15,268 nucleotides of DNA from Holophagales bacterium UBA5066. GTDB taxonomy: Bacteria; Acidobacteriota; Thermoanaerobaculia; UBA5066. The position numbers and the translations under genes were made by a program. The stretch lies in contig DIAY01000178.1 of the NCBI GenBank assembly GCA_002414905.1, positions 20,468 to 35,735 of the forward strand. Reading direction: 5' to 3'. This document shows positions 5,699 to 13,821 of this stretch, in pieces; the stretch's first letter is position 1; the number at the start of each line of letters is the position of its first letter. Below the pieces are notes generated by a model that worked only from the letters and a program-made list of their open reading frames with translations, did no database searches and was not told the DNA's origin.

Positions 5699-7243
5699 AT
5701 GCATTTTCGGATGATGGACTCACCTGGCCTCGAGGATCGGCAGGATCGCCTGGAGGCGCTTCTTCTCCTCGGCGTCCTCGCAGCGGCTATGTTCAGGCTC
5801 TGGGGGATGTCGATGTCCTGTGGCATCACACGGGACGAATCAGGGCTCCTCTGGGCAATCGCGGGGGGCGGTGGAGAAATCTATCAACGCGCGATTCGCT
5901 TCCCTCAGTCTGTCGCCTACGCGTGGCTGACTCTTGGGATGCAGGCGCTATTCGGGAACACCGTGTGGCTGCTGAGGTTACCCACCCTGATGACGTCGGT
6001 GGCGACGCTGGCGGGGACGTGGTGGTTTCTCTCGAGACGTCTCGGATCGTCCTCAGCGCTCTACGGGCTCTTGTTCATGCTCGCGTCTCCTGTCGTCACG
6101 GGGAACGGGAACGCTTTGCGCCCCTATGCGTTCGGCATCGGGTTCGTTGTCCTCTCCTGGTTCCTGATGACGAGGTTCCTCGAGACATTTTCGAAGGGGT
6201 GGCTCGTCTGCTGGGCGATCGTCGGGGCTGTCCCGGCCTACTTCACGGTGTTCTTCATCCTCGCGGTCTTCTCGCAATGGCTCGGCGCGCTGGCCTGGCT
6301 CTCCAGGACGGCGGTCTCCCGCAAGCGGGCGCTCCTCCTCTTGCCGGCGGGCCTCATCGTCGTCGTGGCGGACGGGCCGCTCTACGGCTACCTACGGGAT
6401 CTCTCGAAGAACGCCGCACTTCACTCCTACGTCCCGCCTCCAGTTCCCGGAGATCTCGTTATGGCGATGCTGCCGCCCGGCCTCGGCGTCGCTCTTCTCT
6501 TGGTTCTCGTTGGCGGTCTGGCGCTCCGAATAGCGCGCAACGGTGAGCCAGGCGCGACTTCGAACCGGGCTCCGGACGCGGGCGGCAGGGCATGGGCGCA
6601 TCCTGTGCTTCTACTGGGCGTCGTGCAGGCAATCGTCCCGATGGTCTTCTTGTTCTTTATTTCGGTCGTGAACTGGCACGTCGTCGTGTTCCACGGTCGC
6701 TACTTCTCTGCGGCGCTCGTGGCACAGGCCCTCGTCGCCGGCGCTTTCTATTCCCGGTTGGGCTCGCGGGCTATCCGTATACCAGTGGCCGTCGCACTCC
6801 TTCTTCTGAGCCTCCCCGGCTTCTGGCAGTTCGGCAGGCTGTGGCCGAGCCGAGATCTGGATTTCCGCGAAGCAGCGGTCACAGCCGCGAAGGCGTCCGC
6901 GGAGTATGGGGTCCCGGTGTTCGGTGTCGGCGTCCTAACGGAAGCCTGTACCTACAGCTATCCGCTCTCAGAGGAGGATGGGAAGAGCATCCTCTACGTC
7001 TACCACTATTACGGGGCGAACGTTCAGCCAATGGCCAGACCCGAGGCACCGGGTGGAGAGGCGGCGCTTCGCAAGTTCATCGAGACGTACGCCGGGGGCG
7101 GTCGTTCTTTCCTCCTGATCGACCACTCGATCCAGCCGATGGAGCCGCTGAGACACGCCCTGATGGCGAGGTTCCGGCAAAGACTGCTGTGGTCGGGTAA
7201 CGGCGTTCGGCTCGAACTCTGGCGTCCGAGAACGGGGCAATGA
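5699..7243 (+). CDS. Polytopic GT-C membrane glycosyltransferase (GT39/ArnT-like)
   Basis: A 514-residue protein if it starts at ATG 5699. The start is uncertain because no good Shine-Dalgarno is visible; GTG 5678 and ATG 5711/5714 are in frame. A first membrane helix at about 20-38 is followed by the short loop CGITRDESGLLWAI with Asp46-Glu47, the position of the acidic motif GT-C enzymes use to bind a lipid-phosphate sugar donor. Roughly ten further hydrophobic segments follow to about residue 375, including VATLAGTWWFLSRRLG, YFTVFFILAVFSQWLGALAW and VFLFFISVVNWHVVVFHGRYF. RPY (141-143) and HGRYFSAAL (332-340) resemble conserved Arg-Tyr positions of GT39-like proteins. A soluble C-terminal domain of about 135 residues ends the protein. 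Known GT-C enzymes act on the periplasmic or outer face with polyprenyl-phosphate sugars, so this may decorate the glycan after flipping. It overlaps the next gene by ATGA. Confidence 0.8.
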   Translation: MHFRMMDSPGLEDRQDRLEALLLLGVLAAAMFRLWGMSMSCGITRDESGLLWAIAGGGGEIYQRAIRFPQSVAYAWLTLGMQALFGNTVWLLRLPTLMTSVATLAGTWWFLSRRLGSSSALYGLLFMLASPVVTGNGNALRPYAFGIGFVVLSWFLMTRFLETFSKGWLVCWAIVGAVPAYFTVFFILAVFSQWLGALAWLSRTAVSRKRALLLLPAGLIVVVADGPLYGYLRDLSKNAALHSYVPPPVPGDLVMAMLPPGLGVALLLVLVGGLALRIARNGEPGATSNRAPDAGGRAWAHPVLLLGVVQAIVPMVFLFFISVVNWHVVVFHGRYFSAALVAQALVAGAFYSRLGSRAIRIPVAVALLLLSLPGFWQFGRLWPSRDLDFREAAVTAAKASAEYGVPVFGVGVLTEACTYSYPLSEEDGKSILYVYHYYGANVQPMARPEAPGGEAALRKFIETYAGGGRSFLLIDHSIQPMEPLRHALMARFRQRLLWSGNGVRLELWRPRTGQ

Positions 7244-8391
7244 GGCTCCTTTACGCCTCGCACGCCGAGCGGGACCCCCTGAAGGGGGCTGCCTGGGCGG
7301 ACCTTTCCCTCCTCGAGGCGTTGCGGCGGCGAGGGCACGAGGTCGAGGAGGTCTGGAACTTCGGCTCGCCACGGCGCATCCGGCACGACAACCTCCATCT
7401 CCTTCTGGAGGCACCGGAGCGATGTGCACGGGTGGTCCTGAAGCGGCAGGCAGAGCGATCGTTCGACGTCGTCCTGATCAACCAGCCCCTCGGGTGGAAA
7501 GCGGGGCAGGCGCTCAAGGGGCGTTGGCCGACCACGCTCTATGTGGCGCGGAGCCACGGCTGGGAGCCAAGGGTCTCCGAAGAGCTTTCGGCCTCGGGCC
7601 GCGGAGAGAAAGGCTCTCGTGGCCTGGTCCGCAGGGTGGCTTCCGGCCTCCTGCGACCGAAGCTCCACGCACAGAACACGAAGGTGGCAAGGGTTGCCGA
7701 CGGGATCGTCGTCTGCTCGGTGGATGACCGCACGTGGATGAGGGAGAGGTACGTCCTCTCAGAGAAGAGGGTCCTCGCGATGCCGCCCGGGATCGCGAGC
7801 GAGTTCCTCTCCTCTCCTGCGCCTTCCATAGGGCAGGAGCGCCTTCGGCGGCTGCTCTACGTCGGTCAGTTCGATCCGTTCAAGGCGCCGGAAGTGGCCG
7901 CCGCGGCGATGGCCCGGGTCTTCGCGGCCGAGCCCGGTTCCACCGCGACGTGGGTCTGCGCCGCGGCGCACCACGCGCAGGTGAAGGAGCTTTTCCCATT
8001 GGAAGTCAGGGGGCGGGTGACTCTCCGGGCCTGGATGCCGCGCGAGGACCTCCTCCGCGTCTATGACGAGGGCGGGATCTACTTTTTCCCGTCCTACTTC
8101 GAGGGTTTCGCTCAGAGCTTCCTGGAGGCGATGGCCCGGGGAGCGATCGTTCTCGCGAGCCGGATCGACGGGATGCGGGAGGCGATTCGAGACGGGGAGA
8201 ACGGTTTCCTTTTCGAGCCCGGCGCGGCCGAGGCAATGGCTGCTCGGGCGCTGGCGCTGATCGCCGACCCAGAGAGGGCGGGAGAGGTAGGGAGAAAGGC
8301 TCGACGGACCGCGGAGGGGTTCACCTGGGACGCCGCCGCAGAGAAGTTCGAGCATTTCATTTCGAGCCTGGGAGGCGCGGGGCGAGGGTGA
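7240..8391 (+). CDS. Family 4 glycosyltransferase (GT-B fold)
   Basis: A 383-residue protein from ATG 7240, overlapping the upstream stop as ATGA. The GT-B N-terminal domain begins MRLLYASHAERDPLKGAAWA with an RRRGHEVEEVWNFG segment (29-42). A central VARVADGIVVCSVDDRTWM (149-167) marks the end of the acceptor domain, and LRRLLYVGQFDPFKAPEVAA (202-221) opens the donor domain. The family EX7E motif is FEGFAQSFLEAMARG (287-301), with Glu288 and Glu296 as the pair, followed by IVLASRIDGMREAIRDGENG (303-322). The fold, length and motifs are those of retaining GT4 enzymes that use nucleotide-sugar donors. No membrane helix is visible, so it should work at the cytoplasmic face. It begins the long, tightly overlapping run of genes that continues to the right edge. 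The donor sugar cannot be predicted. Confidence 0.92.
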   Translation: MRLLYASHAERDPLKGAAWADLSLLEALRRRGHEVEEVWNFGSPRRIRHDNLHLLLEAPERCARVVLKRQAERSFDVVLINQPLGWKAGQALKGRWPTTLYVARSHGWEPRVSEELSASGRGEKGSRGLVRRVASGLLRPKLHAQNTKVARVADGIVVCSVDDRTWMRERYVLSEKRVLAMPPGIASEFLSSPAPSIGQERLRRLLYVGQFDPFKAPEVAAAAMARVFAAEPGSTATWVCAAAHHAQVKELFPLEVRGRVTLRAWMPREDLLRVYDEGGIYFFPSYFEGFAQSFLEAMARGAIVLASRIDGMREAIRDGENGFLFEPGAAEAMAARALALIADPERAGEVGRKARRTAEGFTWDAAAEKFEHFISSLGGAGRG

Positions 8392-9296
8392 CGGAAGCCC
8401 GGCTGACAGTCGTGATTCCGACATACGACCGCGAGGCGGTACTCCTCGAGACGTTGCGGCTCCTCCTCGACCTTCCGGATCGTGCCGACGAGATACTCGT
8501 CCTCGACCAGACGGAGGTCCACGAGGCGGAGACCGAACGGCGGCTGAGGGAGTGGAACGAGACCGGCCTCGTCCGGTGGCTGCGGCTCGCGAGGCCGTCG
8601 ATTCCGGTGTCGATGAACGAGGGGCTTCGGCAGGCGAGGAGCGAACTCGTGCTCTTCCTCGACGACGACGTCGTCCCGCATTCGGGCCTTCTCGAGGCGC
8701 ACCGGAAGGCACACGAGGAAGAGGGCGTCGTCGCGGTCGTCGGGATGGTTCTTCAGCCCGGTGAGGAGCCGGTCCCGGGCCCCTCCTCCTCGCCGCGTGG
8801 AGAAGGCCTCCGGCGCGACCTCGAGTTTTGCTTCCGATCGGCGGAGAGAGCCGATGTCTGGAACGTGATGGCCGGGAACCTGTCGGTGAAGAGAGAAGCG
8901 GCACTGGCGTGCGGAGGCTTCGACGAGAGGTTCGTCGGTGTCGCCTACCGGTTCGAGACGGAATTCTGCAGGCGTCTCCGGAGGCGGGGCGGGCGGGTCG
9001 CCTACGAGCCCGGCGCCGTCATCCGGCACCTGAAGGCTCCCTCGGGCGGGACGCGCGCCTGGGGGGACCACCTGGTCTCGGCTCGGTCAGAGCACTCCGT
9101 GGGCGACTACTACTTCGCCCTCAGCGAGGGCCGCGGAAGCGAGATCGCGACCTACGCGCTGCGGCGGCTTCGGCAGGAGACACTCTCCAAATTTTATCTG
9201 ACGCATCCCTGGTACATCCCGGTGAAGGTCCTCGGCGAGATCCGCGGCTTGCTGAGGGCGCTGCGTCTCTCGTGGGAGAGGAGGCGGACGGGGTGA
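8388..9296 (+). CDS. Family 2 glycosyltransferase with a variant first motif
   Basis: A 302-residue protein from GTG 8388, overlapping the preceding stop as GTGA; GGGAGG at 8370-8375 is 12 bases upstream. The first strand LTVVIPTYDREAVLLETL is typical GT2, but the second strand reads ADEILVLDQTEVHEA (33-47), so the common DDGS is replaced by LDQT. SMNEGLRQARSELVLFLDDDVVPHSG (75-100) supplies the metal-binding DDD. NVMAGNLSVKREAALACGGFDERFVG and YRFETEFCRRLRRRGGRVAYEP match the conserved acceptor-side and catalytic Glu/Asp region. The GGT...D HLVSARSEHSVGDYYFALS tail resembles a known subset of bacterial GT2 enzymes with DQS- or DQT-type motifs. The variant is therefore probably a subfamily trait and not a loss of function. 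Cytoplasmic; donor unknown. Confidence 0.9.
   Translation: MTEARLTVVIPTYDREAVLLETLRLLLDLPDRADEILVLDQTEVHEAETERRLREWNETGLVRWLRLARPSIPVSMNEGLRQARSELVLFLDDDVVPHSGLLEAHRKAHEEEGVVAVVGMVLQPGEEPVPGPSSSPRGEGLRRDLEFCFRSAERADVWNVMAGNLSVKREAALACGGFDERFVGVAYRFETEFCRRLRRRGGRVAYEPGAVIRHLKAPSGGTRAWGDHLVSARSEHSVGDYYFALSEGRGSEIATYALRRLRQETLSKFYLTHPWYIPVKVLGEIRGLLRALRLSWERRRTG
9280..9284 (+). promoter_or_regulatory. Strong Shine-Dalgarno GGAGG for the GTG at 9293
   Basis: GGAGG sits eight bases before GTG 9293, inside the end of the upstream GT2 gene. It fixes the start of the GT4 gene at the GTGA overlap and not at the upstream in-frame ATG, which lies within the preceding gene. Confidence 0.65.
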
Positions 9297-10477
9297 CACG
9301 CGGAAGCCCGAGGGTCGTCGTCGTCGCGACCCACCCGATTCAGTACCATGCGCCGTGGTTCCGGGCACTCGTGGCGGAGGGAGTCGACCTCCACGTTCTC
9401 TTCGCGTTCCTCCCGGACGCGGAGCGCCAGGCGGCGGGATTCGGCGGCCGGTTCGAGTGGGACGTGCCGCTGCTCGACGGCTACCCGTGGAGCATCCTCC
9501 GGCAGGCGCGGCGATCACCCGACCTCAGTTCGTTCTCGGGGCTCCGGAGCCAAGGCATTGGCCGCGTCCTGGCGACGTTCTCGCCCGATGCCGTCGTCCT
9601 GACTGGCTGGAATTCCCTCCCGCTCCTGCAGGGTCACCTTGCTGCAATACGCCTCGGGATCCCGACCGTCGTCAGGGGCGAGTCGAACGCGCTCCGATCG
9701 CGGCCGGCGTGGAAGAAGACCGGGCAGAGAGTCCTGCTGTCGTCCTACGACGCCTTTGTCTCGATCGGTAAGGTGAACCGCGAGTTCTACGAGAGAAACG
9801 GCGTGCCCCCCGAGCGGATCGTCGACGGCGGCTACTTCGTCGACGAGGAACACTTCGAGGTGCTGCGTACGCGAGAGACGCCCCGGCGCGAGGAACTGCG
9901 CGAGAGCTGGGGAATCCCGGCGCGGGCATGCTGCTTCCTCTTCGTTGGGAAGATTCAGCCGAAGAAGCGACCTCTCGACTTCGTCGCCGCCCTGGACGAG
10001 GCCTCGCGGCAGCTCCCGGAAGACGCCGTCTTTGGACTCGTCGTCGGCGGCGGCGAGCTCGAGGCCGAGATGCGGAGGGCCGCCGAAGCGAGCGCCGCGC
10101 GGATCGTCTTCGCTGGCTTCCTGAACCAGCAGGAGATCGGGCGTGCCTACGTGGCCGCTGATGCCCTCGTCCTGCCGTCCGACGGGGGAGAGACGTGGGG
10201 TCTCGTCGTCAACGAGGCGATGCTCTTCGGTCTCCCGGTTGTCGTCAGCGATCGTGTGGGGTGCGGGCCCGACCTCGTCGACGACGGGGAAACGGGGTTC
10301 GTCGTACCGTGCGGGGACGTGAGCGCTCTCGGCGATCGGCTGGCGGAACTGGCCCAGGGCGAGATCTTGAGGAAACGCATGGGCGACCATGCCCGCAGGC
10401 GCGTTCTCGAGTATTCCCCGCGCCGGGGAGCGAAGGCCACGGTCGCCGCTGTCCGGATCGCTACGGGAGGGTCTTGA
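9293..10477 (+). CDS. Family 4 glycosyltransferase (HPIQYHAPWFR subgroup)
   Basis: A 394-residue protein from GTG 9293 (GGAGG eight bases upstream). It opens with RVVVVATHPIQYHAPWFRAL (7-26), a start found in a recurrent subgroup of bacterial GT4 enzymes. The acceptor domain includes PDAVVLTGWNSLPLLQGHLA (98-117) and VVRGESNALRSRPAWKKTGQ (126-145). The donor domain starts CCFLFVGKIQPKKRPLDFVA (213-232), with VVGGGELEAEM, and carries the EX7E motif in SDGGETWGLVVNEAMLFGLP (296-315, Glu300 and Glu308), followed by VVVSDRVGCGPDLVDDGETG. Length and motif order are complete for a retaining GT-B enzyme. It has no membrane helices and should act at the cytoplasmic side on a lipid-linked intermediate. 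It lies directly before the polymerase-like gene, with a one-base gap. Confidence 0.92.
   Translation: MTRGSPRVVVVATHPIQYHAPWFRALVAEGVDLHVLFAFLPDAERQAAGFGGRFEWDVPLLDGYPWSILRQARRSPDLSSFSGLRSQGIGRVLATFSPDAVVLTGWNSLPLLQGHLAAIRLGIPTVVRGESNALRSRPAWKKTGQRVLLSSYDAFVSIGKVNREFYERNGVPPERIVDGGYFVDEEHFEVLRTRETPRREELRESWGIPARACCFLFVGKIQPKKRPLDFVAALDEASRQLPEDAVFGLVVGGGELEAEMRRAAEASAARIVFAGFLNQQEIGRAYVAADALVLPSDGGETWGLVVNEAMLFGLPVVVSDRVGCGPDLVDDGETGFVVPCGDVSALGDRLAELAQGEILRKRMGDHARRRVLEYSPRRGAKATVAAVRIATGGS
10465..10470 (+). promoter_or_regulatory. Strong Shine-Dalgarno GGGAGG for the GTG at 10479
   Basis: GGGAGG is eight bases upstream of GTG 10479. The longer in-frame reading from ATG 10389 lies within the preceding gene and would add a hydrophilic Arg/Ser-rich stretch before the first membrane helix, so the GTG is preferred. 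Confidence 0.65.
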
Positions 10478-10478
10478 G

Positions 10479-11873
10479 GTGTCGCCGGCCCTCCTTCTCG
10501 TCGTCGTCGCGGGAGCCCTCGTCTGCCTCTCCGATTTCCGGAAGGGGCTCGTCGTCATTGCCGCCGCCGGGCTCTCCCAGGACCTCGTCCGCAAGCTGGC
10601 GCCCGGCCAGCCGGCGTTCGTCATGGGCCTCGTCTTCGTCGCCTTCGCTGCGACGTTTGCGAGCGCTCTGGCCCGCGACCATCACCGCTGGTGGCGTCGT
10701 CGCGACTGGAAGGGCCTCCGGGACCTGCTGGGACTCTTCCTCGTCGTCCTGGCCGTCCAGGCCTTCGTCTCCTACCTTCGGGTCGGGTCGTTCGTTCTGA
10801 TCGGCGTGGGTCTCGCCGCCTACGCGGGCCCGGTGGCGGCTCTGGTCCTCGGGTCGTGGGCGGCCGTGCGCCGGGGCTTCGTCGAAAACTTTCTCGGGGC
10901 CTATCTCTTGTTCGTCGCGGCGATGGCCTCGGGCATCGCCTTTTACCAGGCCGGCTACCGATGGGCGGCTCTCGAGAGCATCGGCCCGGGCCTCACCGTA
11001 TACGACCAGGCGCTTGGCGCGATCTACCTGCCGCCGGGTTTCTTTCGAGTGCCGGAGGTGGCCTCGTGGCACTGCGCCACGGCGGCGTGTGTGGCCATGG
11101 CCCTCGCGGCCGCGCGAAAGACGACCCCGGCAGTCCTGGCGACGCTGGGCGGCCTCGCGGTTTTCCTCTCCTGGTGCGTCGTCGTGACAGGCCGGCGGAA
11201 GGGTCTCGGTGAAGTCATCATCTTCCTTGTGCTCTTCGTGTTCCTCCATGTCTGGTACCGCGGCCGTCTCGGCCGGCTCGGTGGCGCCGTCCTCGTGACA
11301 ATCCTCATCGGGGCTTTCGCATTCCAGCACTACGGGCTGAAGGAGAAGGCGGCTGGGCAGATCGGTTCGATGCGCGAGCGTTCGGCGACGGCGGGCGGCG
11401 CAGCGGGGAGGTTCCTCGGAAGTGTGACGAGCCTCCCCCAGATCGTGGCGGCGGCTGGAGTCCTCGGGACGGGCCTCGGCACCGGGACGCAGGGTGCGCA
11501 GCACTTCCGTGCCCAGGGAGAGAGCTGGAGCGCGATCAGCGAGAGCGGTCTCGCACGCGTGGTTGCAGAACTCGGCGTTCCTGGCTCCGTCATCGCGCTT
11601 CTGCTGCTCTTCCGGTTCGCGAAGAATCTTCGCGAGAGAGCGCCGGCTCTTCGTCAGGTGACGATTGCCGATCCGACGATCCTCATCGGTCTCGTCGCCC
11701 TCCTGGGTGCCAACGCAATCGTCTTCATCTCGGCGCACCAGATTTTCGGAGACCCGTTCGTCTATATCTTCCTCGGGCTCGCAGCGGGCTTCGTCGTCGC
11801 CGGGCTGGACGAGGAGGGTACCGCTGCTTGGCGCCAGAGGCGTCGGGAGGACTTCCTGGCAGAGGCGGCATGA
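10479..11873 (+). CDS. O-antigen polymerase/ligase-like membrane protein (Wzy/WaaL type)
   Basis: A 464-residue protein from GTG 10479 (GGGAGG at eight bases), with about eleven or twelve hydrophobic segments. Examples are ALLLVVVAGALVCL near the N-terminus, LLGLFLVVLAVQAFVSYL (83-100), a pair at about 108-128 and 137-155, VLATLGGLAVFLSWCVVV (219-236), EVIIFLVLFVFLHVWY (245-260), VIALLLLFRF (371-380) and VYIFLGLAAGFVVAGL near the end. TGRRKGLG at 237-244 matches the G-x-R-x-G region between helices of this family. The stretch GVLGTGLGTGTQGAQHF (327-343) followed by SAISESGLARVVAELGVPGS (351-370) resembles the large-loop 'GxGxG...H...ExGxxG' pattern of Wzy_C/WaaL proteins. Members polymerise undecaprenyl-linked repeat units or ligate them to a carrier in the periplasm. 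Polymerase versus ligase cannot be decided here; the position among the glycosyltransferases favours polymerase. It overlaps the next gene by ATGA. Confidence 0.75.
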   Translation: MSPALLLVVVAGALVCLSDFRKGLVVIAAAGLSQDLVRKLAPGQPAFVMGLVFVAFAATFASALARDHHRWWRRRDWKGLRDLLGLFLVVLAVQAFVSYLRVGSFVLIGVGLAAYAGPVAALVLGSWAAVRRGFVENFLGAYLLFVAAMASGIAFYQAGYRWAALESIGPGLTVYDQALGAIYLPPGFFRVPEVASWHCATAACVAMALAAARKTTPAVLATLGGLAVFLSWCVVVTGRRKGLGEVIIFLVLFVFLHVWYRGRLGRLGGAVLVTILIGAFAFQHYGLKEKAAGQIGSMRERSATAGGAAGRFLGSVTSLPQIVAAAGVLGTGLGTGTQGAQHFRAQGESWSAISESGLARVVAELGVPGSVIALLLLFRFAKNLRERAPALRQVTIADPTILIGLVALLGANAIVFISAHQIFGDPFVYIFLGLAAGFVVAGLDEEGTAAWRQRRREDFLAEAA

Positions 11874-13018
11874 GAGTGCTGCACGTCGTGCCGGCTGTTG
11901 CTCCTCGATATGGCGGACCGAGCGAGGCAGCCCTGCGGCTGACGAGCGCCCTCCGGGAAGCCGGGGTCGAAACGCTTCTCGCGACGACCGACGCGGACGG
12001 CCGGGGCCGGCTGCCGGTTTCCACGCACGAAGAGCTGGACTACCAGGGAGCGTCGGTCGTCTTCTTCCCGCGTCTCCCTGGCGAGGCCCTGAAGGCATCG
12101 CCGGCCCTCTCATGGTGGCTTCGCCGGAACGTCTCACGGTTCGACCTGGTGCACGTTCACTCGGTCTTCTCGGCGCCCTCGCTCTCGGCGGGGAGGGCGG
12201 CCCGAAGTGCGGGAATCCCGTACATCGTTCGTCCGCTCGGCCAGCTCGATCGGTGGAGCCTGGTTCAGCACAGCCTTCGGAAAAGACTATTCCTCTCTCT
12301 CGGAGCGAGGGCATTCGTCGAAAGGGCTACGGCGATCCACTGGACGGACGAAGCGGAACGGTCGCAGGCCCCGGAATTCGCTGCGCACCGCAGGGGCTTT
12401 GTCGTGCCGCTCGGTGTGGAGGAAGGGCTATTCGGATCGACCGCAAGCTCGACGGATCGTGCCAAAGTGGTGCTGTTTCTCTCTCGCCTCCATCCGAAGA
12501 AGAACCTCGAGGTCCTGATCAAGGCCTTCGAGGTCCTCGGTGAACGAGCGGCAGGATGGCGGCTCGTGATCGCGGGGGCGGGGGATACGTCTTACGTCGA
12601 GTCGCTGAAGCGGCTCGCGGCCCGCGGGCGGGCCAGTGTGGATTTCGTCGGCTGGCTCTCGGGAGAGGAAAAGAGGAAGGTGCTGCACGAAGCGGCTCTC
12701 TTCGTGCTGCCTTCGAGACAGGAAAATTTCGGCATCGCCGTGGCCGAGGCAATGGCGAGCGGCACCCCGGTGATCGTCAGCGAGGCGGTAGCGCTCTGGG
12801 GTGAGGTGCGGCGGGCTGGTGCGGGCTGGGTGACACCGCTCGGTATGGAAGGGCTTTGCGGCGTGCTGGCCGAGGCAATGTCTTCGCCCGAGGAACGGAA
12901 CATCCGAGGCGCCGCCGCGCGGCGGCTTGCGGAGAGCCGGTTTCGCTGGGTCGAGGTCGCCCGACGCGTCATCGGGGAATACGAGAAGCTCGCCCCGAGG
13001 GGATCGAAGCCATCGTGA
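11870..13018 (+). CDS. Family 4 glycosyltransferase (GT-B fold)
   Basis: A 382-residue protein from ATG 11870, overlapping the polymerase-like gene by ATGA; AGAGG at 11861-11865 is a weak, close ribosome-binding site. The N-terminal domain shows RVLHVVPAVAPRYGGPSEAA (2-21), the GGPS-type glycine-rich loop, FDLVHVHSVFSAPSLSAGRA (91-110) and YIVRPLGQLDRWSLVQHSLR (118-137). IHWTDEAERSQA and FVVPLGVEEGLFG follow at the hinge. The donor domain has VVLFLSRLHPKKNLEVLIKA (200-219), RLVIAGAGDTSYVESL and the EX7E motif LPSRQENFGIAVAEAMASGT (280-299, Glu285 and Glu293), then PVIVSEAVALWGEV. This is a complete GT4 enzyme. The GGPS start and LHPKKN donor entry occur in many EPS and LPS mannosyl- and glucosyltransferases, but the donor is not determinable here. 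Confidence 0.93.
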   Translation: MRVLHVVPAVAPRYGGPSEAALRLTSALREAGVETLLATTDADGRGRLPVSTHEELDYQGASVVFFPRLPGEALKASPALSWWLRRNVSRFDLVHVHSVFSAPSLSAGRAARSAGIPYIVRPLGQLDRWSLVQHSLRKRLFLSLGARAFVERATAIHWTDEAERSQAPEFAAHRRGFVVPLGVEEGLFGSTASSTDRAKVVLFLSRLHPKKNLEVLIKAFEVLGERAAGWRLVIAGAGDTSYVESLKRLAARGRASVDFVGWLSGEEKRKVLHEAALFVLPSRQENFGIAVAEAMASGTPVIVSEAVALWGEVRRAGAGWVTPLGMEGLCGVLAEAMSSPEERNIRGAAARRLAESRFRWVEVARRVIGEYEKLAPRGSKPS

Positions 13019-13821
13019 GCCAGGCTCCTGTGACACCGGTCATCCTGACGTTCAACGAAGAGCCGAACGTCGGTCGGACTCTGGAGACGCTTCGGGCGTT
13101 CCCGCGCGTGGTCGTCGTCGATTCCGGCTCGACGGACAGGACAGAAGAGATCGCCCGAGCCTTCCCGAACGTCTCGTGGTTCGTGAGGCCCTTCGACGGG
13201 CACGTGCGACAGTGGAGGTTCGCGCTCGAGCAGACGGGCATTGAGAGCCCGTTCGTACTCGCACTCGATGCCGACATGAGCGTGACCCCGGGCCTCGTCG
13301 CCGAGATCGGGGAAATCGCTGCAGCCACAGGTGTCGATGCCGGTCTCATTTCCGTGGAATACCGGATTCGAGGGGTGGCGCTCATCGGTTCGCTTTACCC
13401 GCCGGAGCTTCGCCTGCTGCGCAGGTCGGCTGCTGCCGTCACGGCGGCGGGTCACACACAGAAGTTCGCGACGAGCGGAAGGGTCTCGAACCTTCGCCAT
13501 CGGCTGGTACATGACGACAGGAAACTACTCGAGCGTTTCGTAGAGGCGCAGCTCGGCTACTCCGCCAGGGAGCTTCCACCGCTTCTGGCGAGATCAGACG
13601 TCCGAGTTCGGGCACGTATTCGCCGTTCCTTCCCCTTCACTCCCATCCTCGTCTGGGCCTGGGCCTGGATTCGGGCCGGTGGACCGTTTCGAGGGGCGGC
13701 GGCGCGACGCTACGCGCTGGAAAGACTTCTCTACGAAGCGATGCTTCGGTGGCGAGTAGAGGACGAAATCCTGATGGGTCGCACTGGAGGCGACGAGAAG
13801 GTGCCAGGGAAGACTACATGA
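13015..13821 (+). CDS. WaaE/KdtX-like family 2 glycosyltransferase
   Basis: A 268-residue protein from GTG 13015, overlapping the previous stop as GTGA; GAGGGGA at 12997-13003 lies 11 bases upstream. The core is VTPVILTFNEEPNVGRTLET (6-25), VVVVDSGSTDRTEEIA (32-47) and FVLALDADMSVTPG (80-93), followed by YPPELRLLRRSAA, an AAGHTQKFATSGRV segment and RLVHDDRKLLERFVEAQLGY. The TFNEExN...DSGSTDxTxEIA...LDADM pattern and the late His-Asp-Asp followed by an amphipathic helix with a Tyr are those of the WaaE-type GT2 group. Known members add glucose or related sugars to lipopolysaccharide core or EPS intermediates. The basic Trp-rich C-terminal stretch WAWAWIRAGGPFRGAAARR may sit at the membrane surface. 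It precedes the carbamoyltransferase with an ATGA overlap. The exact donor is unknown. Confidence 0.9.
   Translation: MSQAPVTPVILTFNEEPNVGRTLETLRAFPRVVVVDSGSTDRTEEIARAFPNVSWFVRPFDGHVRQWRFALEQTGIESPFVLALDADMSVTPGLVAEIGEIAAATGVDAGLISVEYRIRGVALIGSLYPPELRLLRRSAAAVTAAGHTQKFATSGRVSNLRHRLVHDDRKLLERFVEAQLGYSARELPPLLARSDVRVRARIRRSFPFTPILVWAWAWIRAGGPFRGAAARRYALERLLYEAMLRWRVEDEILMGRTGGDEKVPGKTT

Noticed and set aside
10461..12314. 617-residue open frame on the minus strand
   Set aside because: It is antisense to the polymerase-like gene and the following GT4. It is low-complexity, Arg/Asp/Glu-rich and without motifs, as expected of a reverse-frame shadow.
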